From Pseudomonadota bacterium (GTDB taxonomy: Bacteria > Pseudomonadota > Gammaproteobacteria > Burkholderiales > Burkholderiaceae_B), in the NCBI GenBank assembly GCA_023423975.1, contig JAFAEO010000048.1:1-64000 (forward strand): a stretch of DNA of 64,000 nt, in the 5' to 3' direction. The notes beneath the pieces are model-generated. The model ran no database searches. It was given only the letters and a program-made list of their open reading frames with translations, and had not been told where the DNA came from. Positions 1 to 8,478 of this stretch are shown here, in pieces; the first letter of the stretch is position 1; each line of letters opens with the position of its first letter. The position numbers and the translations under genes were made by a program.

Positions 1-336
1 TTTATGTGTGGCCAGCCAGAACCAGGGCACGACGCGTGCCTCGTACACGTAGTAGCGATCGACCTCGCCTTCCTGGCCCACCAATGAAAAACGGGCAATC
101 ACGCCGTTCAGGTATCGAGGGGCTGCCGCTGTATGGATGATGAGCGTTAAGGATTGGCCCAGCAGGCTGCCGACGTCCACCTGTGTTGAGCGGTGCAGCA
201 GGCGGACCGTGTAGTCCGAAAGTGTGGACATGCCGTCTGTGCCTTGCATGGCGTCGAACAGGAAATCTGGATGTGCCGTAATCGACACCTCAATCAGGCG
301 AGAAGCAGGCACTGAGGACGATAAAGAATTAGACAT
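1..336 (-). CDS. Type VI secretion VgrG spike protein, N-terminal part (partial)
   Basis: Only the first 112 residues are in the window; the gene runs off the left edge. The translation starts at the ATG at 336 and fits the gp27-like N-terminal beta-barrel of VgrG/TssI: a Ser-rich start, then LFDAMQGTDGMSTLSDYTV, the segment VGSLLGQSLTL and the strand RYYVYEARVVPWFWLATHK. VgrG trimers form the puncturing tip of the type VI secretion needle and often carry effectors. The family assignment rests on these motifs and is fairly safe. No clear Shine-Dalgarno sequence precedes the start. No other T6SS structural gene is visible, so this may be an orphan vgrG island or the edge of a larger locus to the left. 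Confidence 0.8.
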   Translation of the reverse strand, partial: MSNSLSSSVPASRLIEVSITAHPDFLFDAMQGTDGMSTLSDYTVRLLHRSTQVDVGSLLGQSLTLIIHTAAAPRYLNGVIARFSLVGQEGEVDRYYVYEARVVPWFWLATHK

Positions 337-890
337 AGAGGCTGCAGGCCACTACCGCTTCAATGGCCTTTTGAAAAAATCTATGGTATTGAATACGCAG
401 AGAATTCTAATGAAATATCAGAAGACGGTATTTTGAACGTGTGCCGGTTGTTTGTTATTCCGATCAGAAATCGTGGCTTTTTATACTGATGGTATATGGG
501 CATCTTAGGTGGTCATGAATGGTTCACCATTGATATGCCGGAGCGCTACGCAGGGAAGGTCGACATCAAGAACTTGCCACGCAACGTGCTCCCCAATAGT
601 GCATGATCAACCTCAATGGAAACCCTGACCGGCCGTCCGGGCTGAGTGTATCTGACATATTTATATTCGCTTATATGTATGCCAGACCTGCCTGCGTTGC
701 AGCGCCCATTTCATGTAGAAATACTCTTATTCAAAACAGCCGCTTATATCATATAAAAGCGCAAAGCCGCAGACCCGGCGCGTCTTTGCAAACGAGATAA
801 ATAGCGTGACGGTCCATGGCTTTAACTATGTATATAGGTCAAAAGCACAGGTTGTATCCACAAAAATTACTATTACACTCGTCTGTCACA
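337..890. other. Gene-poor gap between vgrG and aroC
   Basis: Apart from the remnant at 490-606 I see no convincing gene here. A 65-codon open frame at 603-800 has no ribosome site and no recognisable protein character. The gap must contain the promoter of vgrG (minus strand). No clear terminator follows aroC, which ends at 891. Confidence 0.5.
490..606 (+). pseudogene. 3' remnant of an unidentified gene beside vgrG
   Basis: An open stretch begins just after an in-frame stop at 487-489 and ends with TGA at 604-606. It reads like real protein: the tail contains WFTIDMPERYAGKVD followed by a short IKNLPRNVLPNSA end. There is no ribosome site before the only ATG (496) and the product would be 36 residues. 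I read it as the surviving C-terminal end of a larger gene, possibly an effector or accessory gene that once sat next to vgrG. I do not recognise the family. Confidence 0.3.
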
Positions 891-1946
891 TCAACGATAG
901 GCTTGTTGCCGTAACGCATGATCAATCAATATCAAGGCCAGCAATGCTTCAGCAATAGGAGTGGCGCGAATACCCACGCATGGATCATGGCGACCCAGCG
1001 TCTGCACCATGACCGGCTCGCCAGCCCGGTTTATCGACTTGCGTTCGATGCGGATACTGGAGGTGGGTTTGATGGCAAGCGAAACTGTAATGTCCTGACC
1101 CGTCGAAATGCCGCCAAGCACCCCGCCGGCATGATTGCTCAGATAGCCGTCGGGCGTAAGTTCGTCGCCATGCTCTGAACCGCGCTGGGTAATACACTCA
1201 AAGCCGGCACCGATAGATACGCCTTTGACGGCGTTCAGGCCCATCATTGCAAATGCAATATCGGCATCGAGCCTGTCATACAGGGGTTCGCCCCAGCCGG
1301 CCGGCAACCCCTGGGCCACCACTTCGATGCGCGCGCCAATGGAATCACCATCCTTGCGCAACTGGTCCATAAACGCTTCCAATTCGGGGACCACCGATGC
1401 ATCTGCTGCATAAAACGGATTGGTTCCAACCTCATCCCAGGATCTGAAGGGAATCTGGATAGGCCCCAGTTGGCTCATATAGCCCCGGATGACCGTGCCG
1501 AATTTTTCGCTCAGCCATTTTTTGGCAATGGCACCGGCGGCAACCGTTGGCGCCGTCAGTCGTGCCGAAGAACGACCGCCTCCGCGGGGATCACGAACGC
1601 CATACTTTTCCCAATAGGTCCGGTCAGCGTGGCCGGGACGGAATGTATCGGCGATCGCGGAATAATCCTTGCTGCGCTGATCCTGATTGCGGATCAGCAG
1701 GCCGATTGCCGTTCCTGTGGTTTTGCCTTCATACACGCCAGACAAAATCTCAACGGTATCGGGCTCCTGTCGTTGCGTCACATGGCGTGATGTTCCGGGG
1801 CGCCGACGATCAAGCTCGACTTGGATATCCTGGGCAGACAAGGCCATGCCCGCCGGACAGCCATCCACCACGCAGCCGATAGCCGGCCCGTGGGATTCAC
1901 CAAAGTTGGTGACCGAAAAAAGTTTGCCTAATGTGTTACCCGACAT
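891..1946 (-). CDS. aroC: Chorismate synthase
   Basis: Catalyses the last step of the shikimate pathway, the FMN-dependent trans-1,4 elimination of phosphate from 5-enolpyruvylshikimate 3-phosphate to give chorismate, the branch point to aromatic amino acids, folate and ubiquinone. The 351-residue product has the normal length. It shows the signature GESHGPAIGCVVDGCPAG at about residues 17-34, the RRRPGTSRHVTQRQEPD segment near residue 47 and the RPGHADRTYWEKYG and RDPRGGGRSSAR motifs around residues 103-130. The start is ATG at 1946. A 168-base gap separates it from selO upstream on the same strand, so it may have its own promoter. Cytoplasmic homotetramer in the known family. Confidence 0.97.
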   Translation of the reverse strand: MSGNTLGKLFSVTNFGESHGPAIGCVVDGCPAGMALSAQDIQVELDRRRPGTSRHVTQRQEPDTVEILSGVYEGKTTGTAIGLLIRNQDQRSKDYSAIADTFRPGHADRTYWEKYGVRDPRGGGRSSARLTAPTVAAGAIAKKWLSEKFGTVIRGYMSQLGPIQIPFRSWDEVGTNPFYAADASVVPELEAFMDQLRKDGDSIGARIEVVAQGLPAGWGEPLYDRLDADIAFAMMGLNAVKGVSIGAGFECITQRGSEHGDELTPDGYLSNHAGGVLGGISTGQDITVSLAIKPTSSIRIERKSINRAGEPVMVQTLGRHDPCVGIRATPIAEALLALILIDHALRQQAYR

Positions 1947-2114
1947 ATCTTATCCAGTGAAAATGTGTTGCACGTTTGTTGCCGACCGAGGAAAGTACTG
2001 AAGAATACCAGAAACTGCGGCATAGCTCGCCATAACGTCAAATACAGCTGGCTGTAGCTTGCCGGCCAGCCAGACCCGATGAGAATCCGGCCGTCCGCCG
2101 TTGACTGCTCTGAG

Positions 2115-3599
2115 CTATGATGAACAACTAACTTCAAGCTCCCGCCCCCATTCCGGCGGCGGCTCCGCAAAATGTTCCATGCCCGGCTGGGCTGTATAGG
2201 GATCACGCAGCACCTGCAGCAGGGAATCGATCACGCTCATGTCCCCTTTTGCTGCGGCCTGTATCGCTTCTTCTGCCAGGTAGTTGCGCAGGACATAAAG
2301 CGGATTGACCCGGCCCATGCGGCTGGCACGGGCCTGGGCATCGCCCTCATTGTCCTGCAGGCGCGCCCGATACGATACCAGCCATTGCTCAAGCCCGGCT
2401 GTATCTGCAAACAGGCTGCGCAGCGCGCTTTCGTCATTATCAATCTGCGCCAGATAGCGAAAACTCAGGGTGAAATCTGCTGACTGTTCATGCAGCACAC
2501 GCCACCAGCCATCAATCAGCTCATCGTCGCCTTCCTTCCAGGCTTGCAACCCCAGCTTGGCCAGCATGCGGTCCCGGTAGGCCGCAATAAACAAGCCTTC
2601 GTAGCGTTCGAGCCGCGCTTTCAGGCGCTCGGGGTCTGCGCCCAGGGCCACGAAGCAGTTGGCAAAACGATACAGATTCCACAAACCGACGGACGGTTGT
2701 GCATTCCAGGCGTAGCGACCCTGTGTATCGGTATGATTGCAGACGTGATTAATACGGAATGCATCCATAAAGCCATAGGGGCCGTAATCCAGCGTGAGGC
2801 CCAGCACCGACATATTGTCGGTGTTCATGACGCCGTGATTGAAGCCAACCGACTGCCAGTCGGCCATCAAGGTGGCGGTGCGCTCGATCACGACATCGAC
2901 AAACTGCTCGATGACGTCGTTCAGCGTGTGTTCATTGTTCGGCAGCGGAATCTGGTCCGCAAAAAAACTGCTGATTACATAATCGAGCAACTCACGCAGG
3001 CGCGCCGGATCCTTTGCCGCATACCAGTGTTCAAAAGAGCCGAACCGGACAAAGGACGGCGCGACACGCGCCACTATCGCCGCCGTTTCAACGGTTTCGC
3101 GGTACACGGGATCGTCCGAGGTGACCAGGCAAAGCGCCTGGGTAGTTGGGATGCCCAAGCCGGTCATGGCCGCACTGGCCAGATATTCGCGCACGGAAGA
3201 GCGCAATACGGCGCGGCCGTCGCCCATGCGCGAATAAGGCGTCTTGCCCGATCCCTTGAGCTGGATTTCCCAGTCTACCGGCTTGCCCTTGCTGTCTGTG
3301 CCACTGATGGCCCCCAACAGATGGGCGCGCCCGTCCCCCAACTGGCCAGCCCAGACTCCGAACTGATGCCCGCTATAGACTGCCGAGAGCGTCACGCCCC
3401 CAGGCAAGTCGGCGTTGCCGGACATGATAGACAGAAATTGCGGCGAACGCGCATCTTCCATGTTCAGTCCCAGCAAGGCCAGCACATCGGGATTGACATG
3501 CAGCAACGTCGGATCTGTCAGCCCCTGCATCCTGAGCCGCGTGTAGAACGCCGGCGACAGGGATGCAAACTGGTTGCTGACTTTCAGATTCGATTGCAT
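2115..3599 (-). CDS. selO: Protein adenylyltransferase SelO (YdiU family)
   Basis: A 494-residue member of the SelO/YdiU pseudokinase family. Known members bind ATP in a flipped orientation and transfer AMP to Ser, Thr or Tyr of target proteins, with a role in redox stress. Visible family motifs are SGHQFGVWAGQLGDGRA near residue 76, QLKGSGKTPYSRMGDGRA near residue 112, and NTDNMSVLGLTLDYGPYGF near residue 260, which holds the metal-binding and catalytic Asn/Asp residues. As is usual in bacteria there is no C-terminal selenocysteine context; the protein ends in SCSS. It starts at ATG 3599, two bases after the stop of the DUF2069 gene, so the two are co-transcribed. Confidence 0.93.
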   Translation of the reverse strand: MQSNLKVSNQFASLSPAFYTRLRMQGLTDPTLLHVNPDVLALLGLNMEDARSPQFLSIMSGNADLPGGVTLSAVYSGHQFGVWAGQLGDGRAHLLGAISGTDSKGKPVDWEIQLKGSGKTPYSRMGDGRAVLRSSVREYLASAAMTGLGIPTTQALCLVTSDDPVYRETVETAAIVARVAPSFVRFGSFEHWYAAKDPARLRELLDYVISSFFADQIPLPNNEHTLNDVIEQFVDVVIERTATLMADWQSVGFNHGVMNTDNMSVLGLTLDYGPYGFMDAFRINHVCNHTDTQGRYAWNAQPSVGLWNLYRFANCFVALGADPERLKARLERYEGLFIAAYRDRMLAKLGLQAWKEGDDELIDGWWRVLHEQSADFTLSFRYLAQIDNDESALRSLFADTAGLEQWLVSYRARLQDNEGDAQARASRMGRVNPLYVLRNYLAEEAIQAAAKGDMSVIDSLLQVLRDPYTAQPGMEHFAEPPPEWGRELEVSCSS

Positions 3600-3601
3600 C
3601 T

Positions 3602-4093
3602 TTATTTCCCCTGTTTTTTGGCGCGTTTTGCCGCCTGCTTGGCCGGTCGCACATAAAGAATGGCGGCCAGAAAAAACACCAGTGACAATACGGTTTCGAC
3701 GGCCCCGAGCATGGAAGACGTGGTGCTGATATCAGAATACCAGCGAACCACCCCTTCGGTAAAATACAACAGCACCAGCATGGATGACCATTGCAGCGTA
3801 TACAGATTGCCTTTGTACACGCCATACAGGGGAAATAGCAGTGGCAGCGCCTTGAGCACGTATACGCTGCCGCCAGGCACCAGCGGATCAAGGAACAATT
3901 CCCAGGCGATGCACAGCAAAAACAGCAGTAAAAGCGAGACAAACGCTGCCACCCTATATTGCGGATTCAATGCAACCTGCCGCGCCTGGTGGACCGATGC
4001 GGACGCCGGCTCAGGTGCTGGCGCAGATTCTTGCTGGTTGGCAGGATCGGCCTGCTGCACATTGGCATCAGGCGCTGAAGAAGGCTTTGTCAA
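3602..4093 (-). CDS. DUF2069 inner-membrane protein
   Basis: A 163-residue protein with a Pro/Ala/Gln-rich hydrophilic N-terminus (about 45 residues) followed by four hydrophobic segments: FVSLLLLFLLCIAWELFL, VLKALPLLFPLYGVY, LQWSSMLVLLYFTEGVVRW and VETVLSLVFFLAAILYV. The tail is strongly basic (RPAKQAAKRAKKQGK), consistent with a cytoplasmic C-terminus. This pattern matches the DUF2069 family, whose function is unknown. The start is a TTG at 4093, with GGA eight bases before it; no ATG lies upstream in frame. It directly precedes selO. Confidence 0.8.
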   Translation of the reverse strand: MTKPSSAPDANVQQADPANQQESAPAPEPASASVHQARQVALNPQYRVAAFVSLLLLFLLCIAWELFLDPLVPGGSVYVLKALPLLFPLYGVYKGNLYTLQWSSMLVLLYFTEGVVRWYSDISTTSSMLGAVETVLSLVFFLAAILYVRPAKQAAKRAKKQGK

Positions 4094-4305
4094 AATAATG
4101 TCCAGTCTGGCTAATCAATCTGTCCATTATATTCGTTGTCATCCCCGCAATCGCTGCAAGTGCGACAACCGCCCAGCAATTACAATTTGCAACTGCATCG
4201 CGCGAGGGCGCAACAGCATGATCTTTGCGGTTTGTTATACTGAAATTATCCTGACCCGAGTATCACCGTGTTGGCACTCCGACGCGGTAAACCAGCCATC
4301 TGATC

Positions 4306-5730
4306 ATGACAAAACACAACGATTTCGATTTGGAACAGCAAAAGAAACAGGAACAACAAGAAGCAATGGAAGCTCAGGAAGAGTTGCGGCTGAATATGGG
4401 AGACTCGGAACTGGGCTTCGAGTTCTACAAAAAAGCCATCAAATTCGGCATTCAGCGGCTGATCCGAGACAAACTCACACAGGTAGCCTCAAGCCTGACT
4501 TTTACGACCGTACTGGCCATCGTGCCCATGCTGGCCGTTATCCTGTCGCTGTTTACCGCCTTTCCGCTGTTTACCGATTTCAAAGTCTCGCTCGAGCAGT
4601 TTCTGACGCACAACCTGATGCCCGAGACAGTCTCGGAAACCATCATGAGCTATCTGAACCTGTTCGCCCAGCAGGCCTCAAAGTTGACGGCCATCGGCGT
4701 CGGCTTTCTGATCGTGACATCCATTATGCTAATGATGACGATCGACGAGGTGCTCAATGATATCTGGAACGTGACCCGTCGGCGCCCGATCGGGCAACGC
4801 ATCCTGGTGTACTGGGCCATTTTGTCGCTGGGTCCTGTTTTCCTGGGCGCCAGCCTGTGGACCTCTTCCTATATTGCACAGGAAAAACTCGGGCTGGTAA
4901 CCCAGTTTTCCGTTATCAAGAGCGTGTTATTCACCCTGGTACCGGTGATCGTCTCGGGGCTGATCTTCGCCCTGCTCTATTACCTGGTACCCAACCGGAA
5001 AGTCGCCTGGAAAGACGCCATGATCGGCGGCTACACCACGGCAGTGCTGCTGGAAATTATGAAGGCCGGGTTCGCGTACTATATTACCCGGTTCCCCTCC
5101 TATACGCTGATTTATGGCGCCTTTGCCACAATCCCCATCTTCCTGTTGTGGATTTATCTGTCGTGGCTGGTCGTGCTGTTTGGGGCGACCGTAGCCGCGC
5201 TGGCACCACAAATACGCAGTGGACAAATGCGCGACAAGATGTCACCCGGCGTACATTTTGTGACTGCCCTGTTCGTGCTGCGACTGCTGCACAGCGCACG
5301 CGATCAGAACCCGCCTGGCTATGGCACCAGCTATATTGCCGGCCAGATCAAAATGAACTACAGCGAAACGCTGGATATTCTGGAACCGCTGGTGTCCATG
5401 GGATACATTGTCAACACGGCCGGCAAGCGCTCTGAGAGATGGGTGTTGGCCAGCAGCCTGGATGCCAGCCTGGACCCACTGGCCGATTGCTTTTTGTTTG
5501 ACAGCAAGGTCATCGAAATCAGTCACGACCCCGCGTTGCGCCAGGTGATTGCCCGACTGCTGACTGAAGACAATACCGTTAAATTGCGTGACATCCTGTA
5601 TCTGACGCAGTCAGACTCGGAACCGACGGCAACGCCTGTCTCGAATACCGATAGCGATACCGACAAGGACAACGAAAATACAGCGTCAACGCCTCCTGGT
5701 GCCACGAATACCACAGTACACACTCGCTGA
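4306..5730 (+). CDS. YihY/BrkB family inner-membrane protein
   Basis: A 474-residue protein. After a charged, Gln/Glu-rich N-terminus of about 45 residues comes the YihY/BrkB core with about six membrane segments, for example LTFTTVLAIVPMLAVIL, FLIVTSIMLMMTIDEVLN, ILVYWAILSLGPVFLGASL, VLFTLVPVIVSGLIFALLY and IFLLWIYLSWLVVLFGATV. The motif IDEVLNDIWNV and the YALIYGAFAT-like stretch (here YTLIYGAFATIPIFL) are typical. A winged-helix-like cytoplasmic tail and a Ser/Thr/Asp-rich end follow. In Bordetella pertussis BrkB is linked to serum resistance, but the molecular function of the family is not settled. ATG 4306 has only a weak ribosome site, so the exact start is uncertain. Confidence 0.88.
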   Translation: MTKHNDFDLEQQKKQEQQEAMEAQEELRLNMGDSELGFEFYKKAIKFGIQRLIRDKLTQVASSLTFTTVLAIVPMLAVILSLFTAFPLFTDFKVSLEQFLTHNLMPETVSETIMSYLNLFAQQASKLTAIGVGFLIVTSIMLMMTIDEVLNDIWNVTRRRPIGQRILVYWAILSLGPVFLGASLWTSSYIAQEKLGLVTQFSVIKSVLFTLVPVIVSGLIFALLYYLVPNRKVAWKDAMIGGYTTAVLLEIMKAGFAYYITRFPSYTLIYGAFATIPIFLLWIYLSWLVVLFGATVAALAPQIRSGQMRDKMSPGVHFVTALFVLRLLHSARDQNPPGYGTSYIAGQIKMNYSETLDILEPLVSMGYIVNTAGKRSERWVLASSLDASLDPLADCFLFDSKVIEISHDPALRQVIARLLTEDNTVKLRDILYLTQSDSEPTATPVSNTDSDTDKDNENTASTPPGATNTTVHTR

Positions 5731-5966
5731 AGCCAGGACATCAACACCAGCAATTGGCTGCATCGTCCTGGCGCGCAGCGGCCCGGGCCGCCGTTAACCG
5801 CGCCGCTCACTAAGGTCGCCGGCATCCAGTTTGTGACCTGCAGGGCACAGCCCCCGGCTGAATGGCTTTGCATCACGGTCGATTTCAGGTACATTTCCAT
5901 ATAATCAAGATCAGTTTCCGGTCAGCGCACCGGAGCGACTGGAAAATAGGCTACAGGAGGATTGCC

Positions 5967-6425
5967 ATGTTGAAAATCAGTGAAGTCTTGCGGGTCAAGG
6001 GCAATATCCTTTACACCGCCACGCCGGATCAATCCGTGGCGCAAGCCGTTGCGACCATGAGTGAGCGCGATATCGGTTCGCTGGTCATTATGGAACAGGG
6101 TCAACTGACGGGGATGCTGACCTTCCGCGAAATTATCCGTCACATGCACGATTCCCCCGGGTCTCTTGAAAACACCACCATCCGCAAGATCATGGATGAT
6201 GCGCCGGTCAGTGTTTCGCCCAATACCGAGGCCGAGGAAGTACGGCGCCTGATGCTGGAGCACCACGCACGCTATGTCCCTGTTATGGACGGGCCGGTGC
6301 TGATGGGGGTAATTTCCTTCTATGATATGGCGCGCGCCATGCTTGAAGCATCCAAATTTGAAAATAAAATGCTCAAGGCCTATATCCGCGACTGGCCCGG
6401 CGAAACAGAAGACGACAAAGACTGA
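5967..6425 (+). CDS. Tandem CBS-domain protein
   Basis: A stand-alone pair of CBS domains in 152 residues. The first covers about residues 5-65 (TATPDQSVAQAVATMSERD then IGSLVIMEQGQLTGMLTFRE) and the second about 75-135 (VSPNTEAEEVRRLMLEHHA then RYVPVMDGPVLMGVISFYD). CBS pairs bind adenosine nucleotides and act as energy or ionic sensors. No partner domain is present, so the target is unknown. ATG 5967 is chosen because a perfect AGGAGG sits at 5955-5960. A longer in-frame start at 5862 has no comparable signal. Confidence 0.9.
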   Translation: MLKISEVLRVKGNILYTATPDQSVAQAVATMSERDIGSLVIMEQGQLTGMLTFREIIRHMHDSPGSLENTTIRKIMDDAPVSVSPNTEAEEVRRLMLEHHARYVPVMDGPVLMGVISFYDMARAMLEASKFENKMLKAYIRDWPGETEDDKD

Positions 6426-6433
6426 AAAACGGG

Positions 6434-6456
6434 CTGGCGGGCGCGGCGCCCGTCAG
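6434..6456 (+). terminator. GC-rich hairpin after the CBS gene
   Basis: Arms of ten bases (6434-6443 and 6447-6456, one G-T mismatch) with a three-base loop, starting eight bases after the stop codon. No T-run follows, so it is at best an imperfect terminator or an RNA-stabilising hairpin between convergent genes. Confidence 0.35.
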
Positions 6457-6629
6457 CTTAGCCAAAGGCACCCGAAGCCTGCCTCGCTGTTGCAAGGCCC
6501 CCTCATGTGCACCCCACCGTGACGCCACTATAACGCCCCATGCAGAATCGGGATCAGGTCTTTTCTGCGTCACGCCCGCAAGCGGCAGCTCGGCCCTGCC
6601 CGACGCACCAGGCATCAGTCAAACCTGAT

Positions 6630-7436
6630 CTAGCTGGTCTTCCACAGATCCTTTTCCACACACATGAACCGGTTGGGATGACTGCCATCCCGGGGCTGAT
6701 AGGTCCAGGTCGTAATGTGTATCTTCTTTTCCGGATATAAGTCCACGACGTTCAATGAATTGGGAATATGTCGGCGGACCCGCAAGGATGTGGTGGTCCC
6801 CCCCTGCACTACCAGCATCGGATTAGCCAGATCAGGGTAGCTTTTGGTTAGCGGATGGACAAACGGCACATGAATGTGCCCACCCATGATCAGGTCAACG
6901 CCGGCGGCAGACCAGGCACGGATGGCCGCCTCATGATTTTCAACCAGTTGTTCCTGGTCGGCCGGATCCAGCACATGAAACGGATGATGCGCCACCACCA
7001 GCACACTTTTGCGCGCACTGTTGTCTTGCGCCAGTTGTTCCACCCGCCTTATTTGTGCATCGGTCACAATACCGCGCTTATGTCGAAATGGCGTAGTGGT
7101 ATTGACGCCGATAACGATCGCTGCACCGGTCTCGAACAACGGCTCTACTTCCTTATGCAGATAACGGCGATAACGCCCGTAAGGATTCATGAAACGAGCC
7201 CATAGTGCGAACAGCGGAATGTCATGGTTCCCCGGAATGCATAACACCGGCGACGGCAGGGTTTTCAGATACGCATTGGCCGCCAGGAACTCACGACGCG
7301 TGGCACGCTGGGTGATATCGCCTGATACGACGCACAAGGCTGGAGACAACTGCCTGAGGGCATGGACCAGCGCATTCAGGACCTGTGGATTGACCGTCCC
7401 GAAGTGAACATCTGAAAGCTGAATGATCCGATACAT
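6630..7436 (-). CDS. Calcineurin-like metallophosphoesterase
   Basis: A 268-residue cytoplasmic phosphoesterase with all five metal-binding blocks of the calcineurin-like fold: LSDVHFG at residues 8-14, SGDIT near 38, GNHD near 68, VAHHPFH near 150 and GGHIHVP near 185. The layout is closest to the CpdA-like 3',5'-cyclic-nucleotide phosphodiesterase group, but substrate cannot be read from sequence. It is the last gene of a tight minus-strand operon; eight bases separate it from the lipid-kinase-like gene upstream. That pairing suggests a role in phospholipid or phosphate metabolism, which is inference only. Confidence 0.85.
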   Translation of the reverse strand: MYRIIQLSDVHFGTVNPQVLNALVHALRQLSPALCVVSGDITQRATRREFLAANAYLKTLPSPVLCIPGNHDIPLFALWARFMNPYGRYRRYLHKEVEPLFETGAAIVIGVNTTTPFRHKRGIVTDAQIRRVEQLAQDNSARKSVLVVAHHPFHVLDPADQEQLVENHEAAIRAWSAAGVDLIMGGHIHVPFVHPLTKSYPDLANPMLVVQGGTTTSLRVRRHIPNSLNVVDLYPEKKIHITTWTYQPRDGSHPNRFMCVEKDLWKTS

Positions 7437-7444
7437 GCGCGATA

Positions 7445-8467
7445 TTATTCCTGTGATGGCTGCTGCGCCACCGATGCAGGCATCAGGATCTTGAGCAGGT
7501 CTTTATTAGCCTTGACAGTAAATGGCGCCTGGAGCGTATGAACTTCGCCATCCATGGCAACCTCGATGCTGCGTCCCCCTTTTTTCTTATCGATATCAAG
7601 CGATTCGAACGGAAAACTGATAATCTGCCGATCCTGATCCAGGCGCCTGAAAATCAGCTTCAAGGCCAGCAACAGCATACGCTTGCGGCTTGATGGCTTG
7701 AGCACAATACCGTAGAGATAGCCGTCGCCCATTTGTTCATCATATTGCACGCCGGCCTGCTGAGCCTGAAGATTGTTATTACAGGCCATAAAGCTGACGG
7801 TCTTCACCAATTGCCGGCCCTCTCCCTTATTAAATTGCAAAATATAGGAGCGACCGTATTTCATAATGGTGGAAAATGCCGCGAAAATAGCAATGCCGCG
7901 GCGGCGGCCGAACTGGTTCTTCCATTGCTCGCGGTCGGCCAGCAACTGGGAGTACAGGCCCAGCGTTGCATTCACAATGAAATGCACCCCGCCGATCTCG
8001 CCGGTCTGTACCGCCTGGATCCGGCCCGTGAGCAAATCGCGCAATGCCGTGTCCGTATCCAGCGAAAGCCCGTGATCGCGCGCAAACATATTGAACGTGC
8101 CAAAGGGAATGATCGCCATTGGAAACTGTTGAGCAATGGCTTGATTGGCCATGGCGCTGATCGTGCCGTCACCGCCGGCCACCACCAATATCGCATTATG
8201 CTTTTTTACCAGGCTGACCGCTTCCTCTTGCTTTTGCTCATGACTGTCTTGCGGGTAGACGCAGACAATGTAGTGCTCTCGCCCCTGCATGGCAGTGGCA
8301 ATTTTTTCCAGAAATACTTCCGTGTCCTGGTTGCCGGAGCTGGCATTGGTAAAGAAGACAAAAACACGTCCCGATACATCGGCCGACGCTGATACTACCG
8401 TGGCAGCGTCCGCTTGCACGCCGTTCTTATCATCACGAGCCTGCGACTCACTATTGAGAGCACTCAT
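7445..8467 (-). CDS. Diacylglycerol/lipid kinase family protein
   Basis: A 340-residue protein with a DAGK catalytic domain. The nucleotide-binding signature VVAGGDGTISAMANQA lies near residue 105, preceded by VFFTNASSG near 33 and followed by IIPFGTFNMFARD. The C-terminal beta-rich domain has SIEVAMDGEVHTLQAPFTV. Relatives (YegS, BmrU, DgkB types) phosphorylate diacylglycerol, phosphatidylglycerol or sphingoid bases; the substrate here is open. Three ATGs in a row (8473, 8470, 8467) follow AAAGGA; the third has the best spacing. The frame stays open far upstream, but that part only shadows the alcohol dehydrogenase gene. It starts 11 bases after that gene's stop. Confidence 0.85.
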   Translation of the reverse strand: MSALNSESQARDDKNGVQADAATVVSASADVSGRVFVFFTNASSGNQDTEVFLEKIATAMQGREHYIVCVYPQDSHEQKQEEAVSLVKKHNAILVVAGGDGTISAMANQAIAQQFPMAIIPFGTFNMFARDHGLSLDTDTALRDLLTGRIQAVQTGEIGGVHFIVNATLGLYSQLLADREQWKNQFGRRRGIAIFAAFSTIMKYGRSYILQFNKGEGRQLVKTVSFMACNNNLQAQQAGVQYDEQMGDGYLYGIVLKPSSRKRMLLLALKLIFRRLDQDRQIISFPFESLDIDKKKGGRSIEVAMDGEVHTLQAPFTVKANKDLLKILMPASVAQQPSQE

Positions 8468-8478
8468 CATCATTCCTT

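Noticed and set aside
603..800. Plus-strand open frame of 65 codons near aroC
   Set aside because: No ribosome site, no recognisable protein pattern, and composition like non-coding DNA.
2490..3656. Long plus-strand open frame of 388 codons
   Set aside because: It lies antisense to selO, whose protein is clearly real; the plus-strand translation has no family character and is typical of a high-GC shadow frame.
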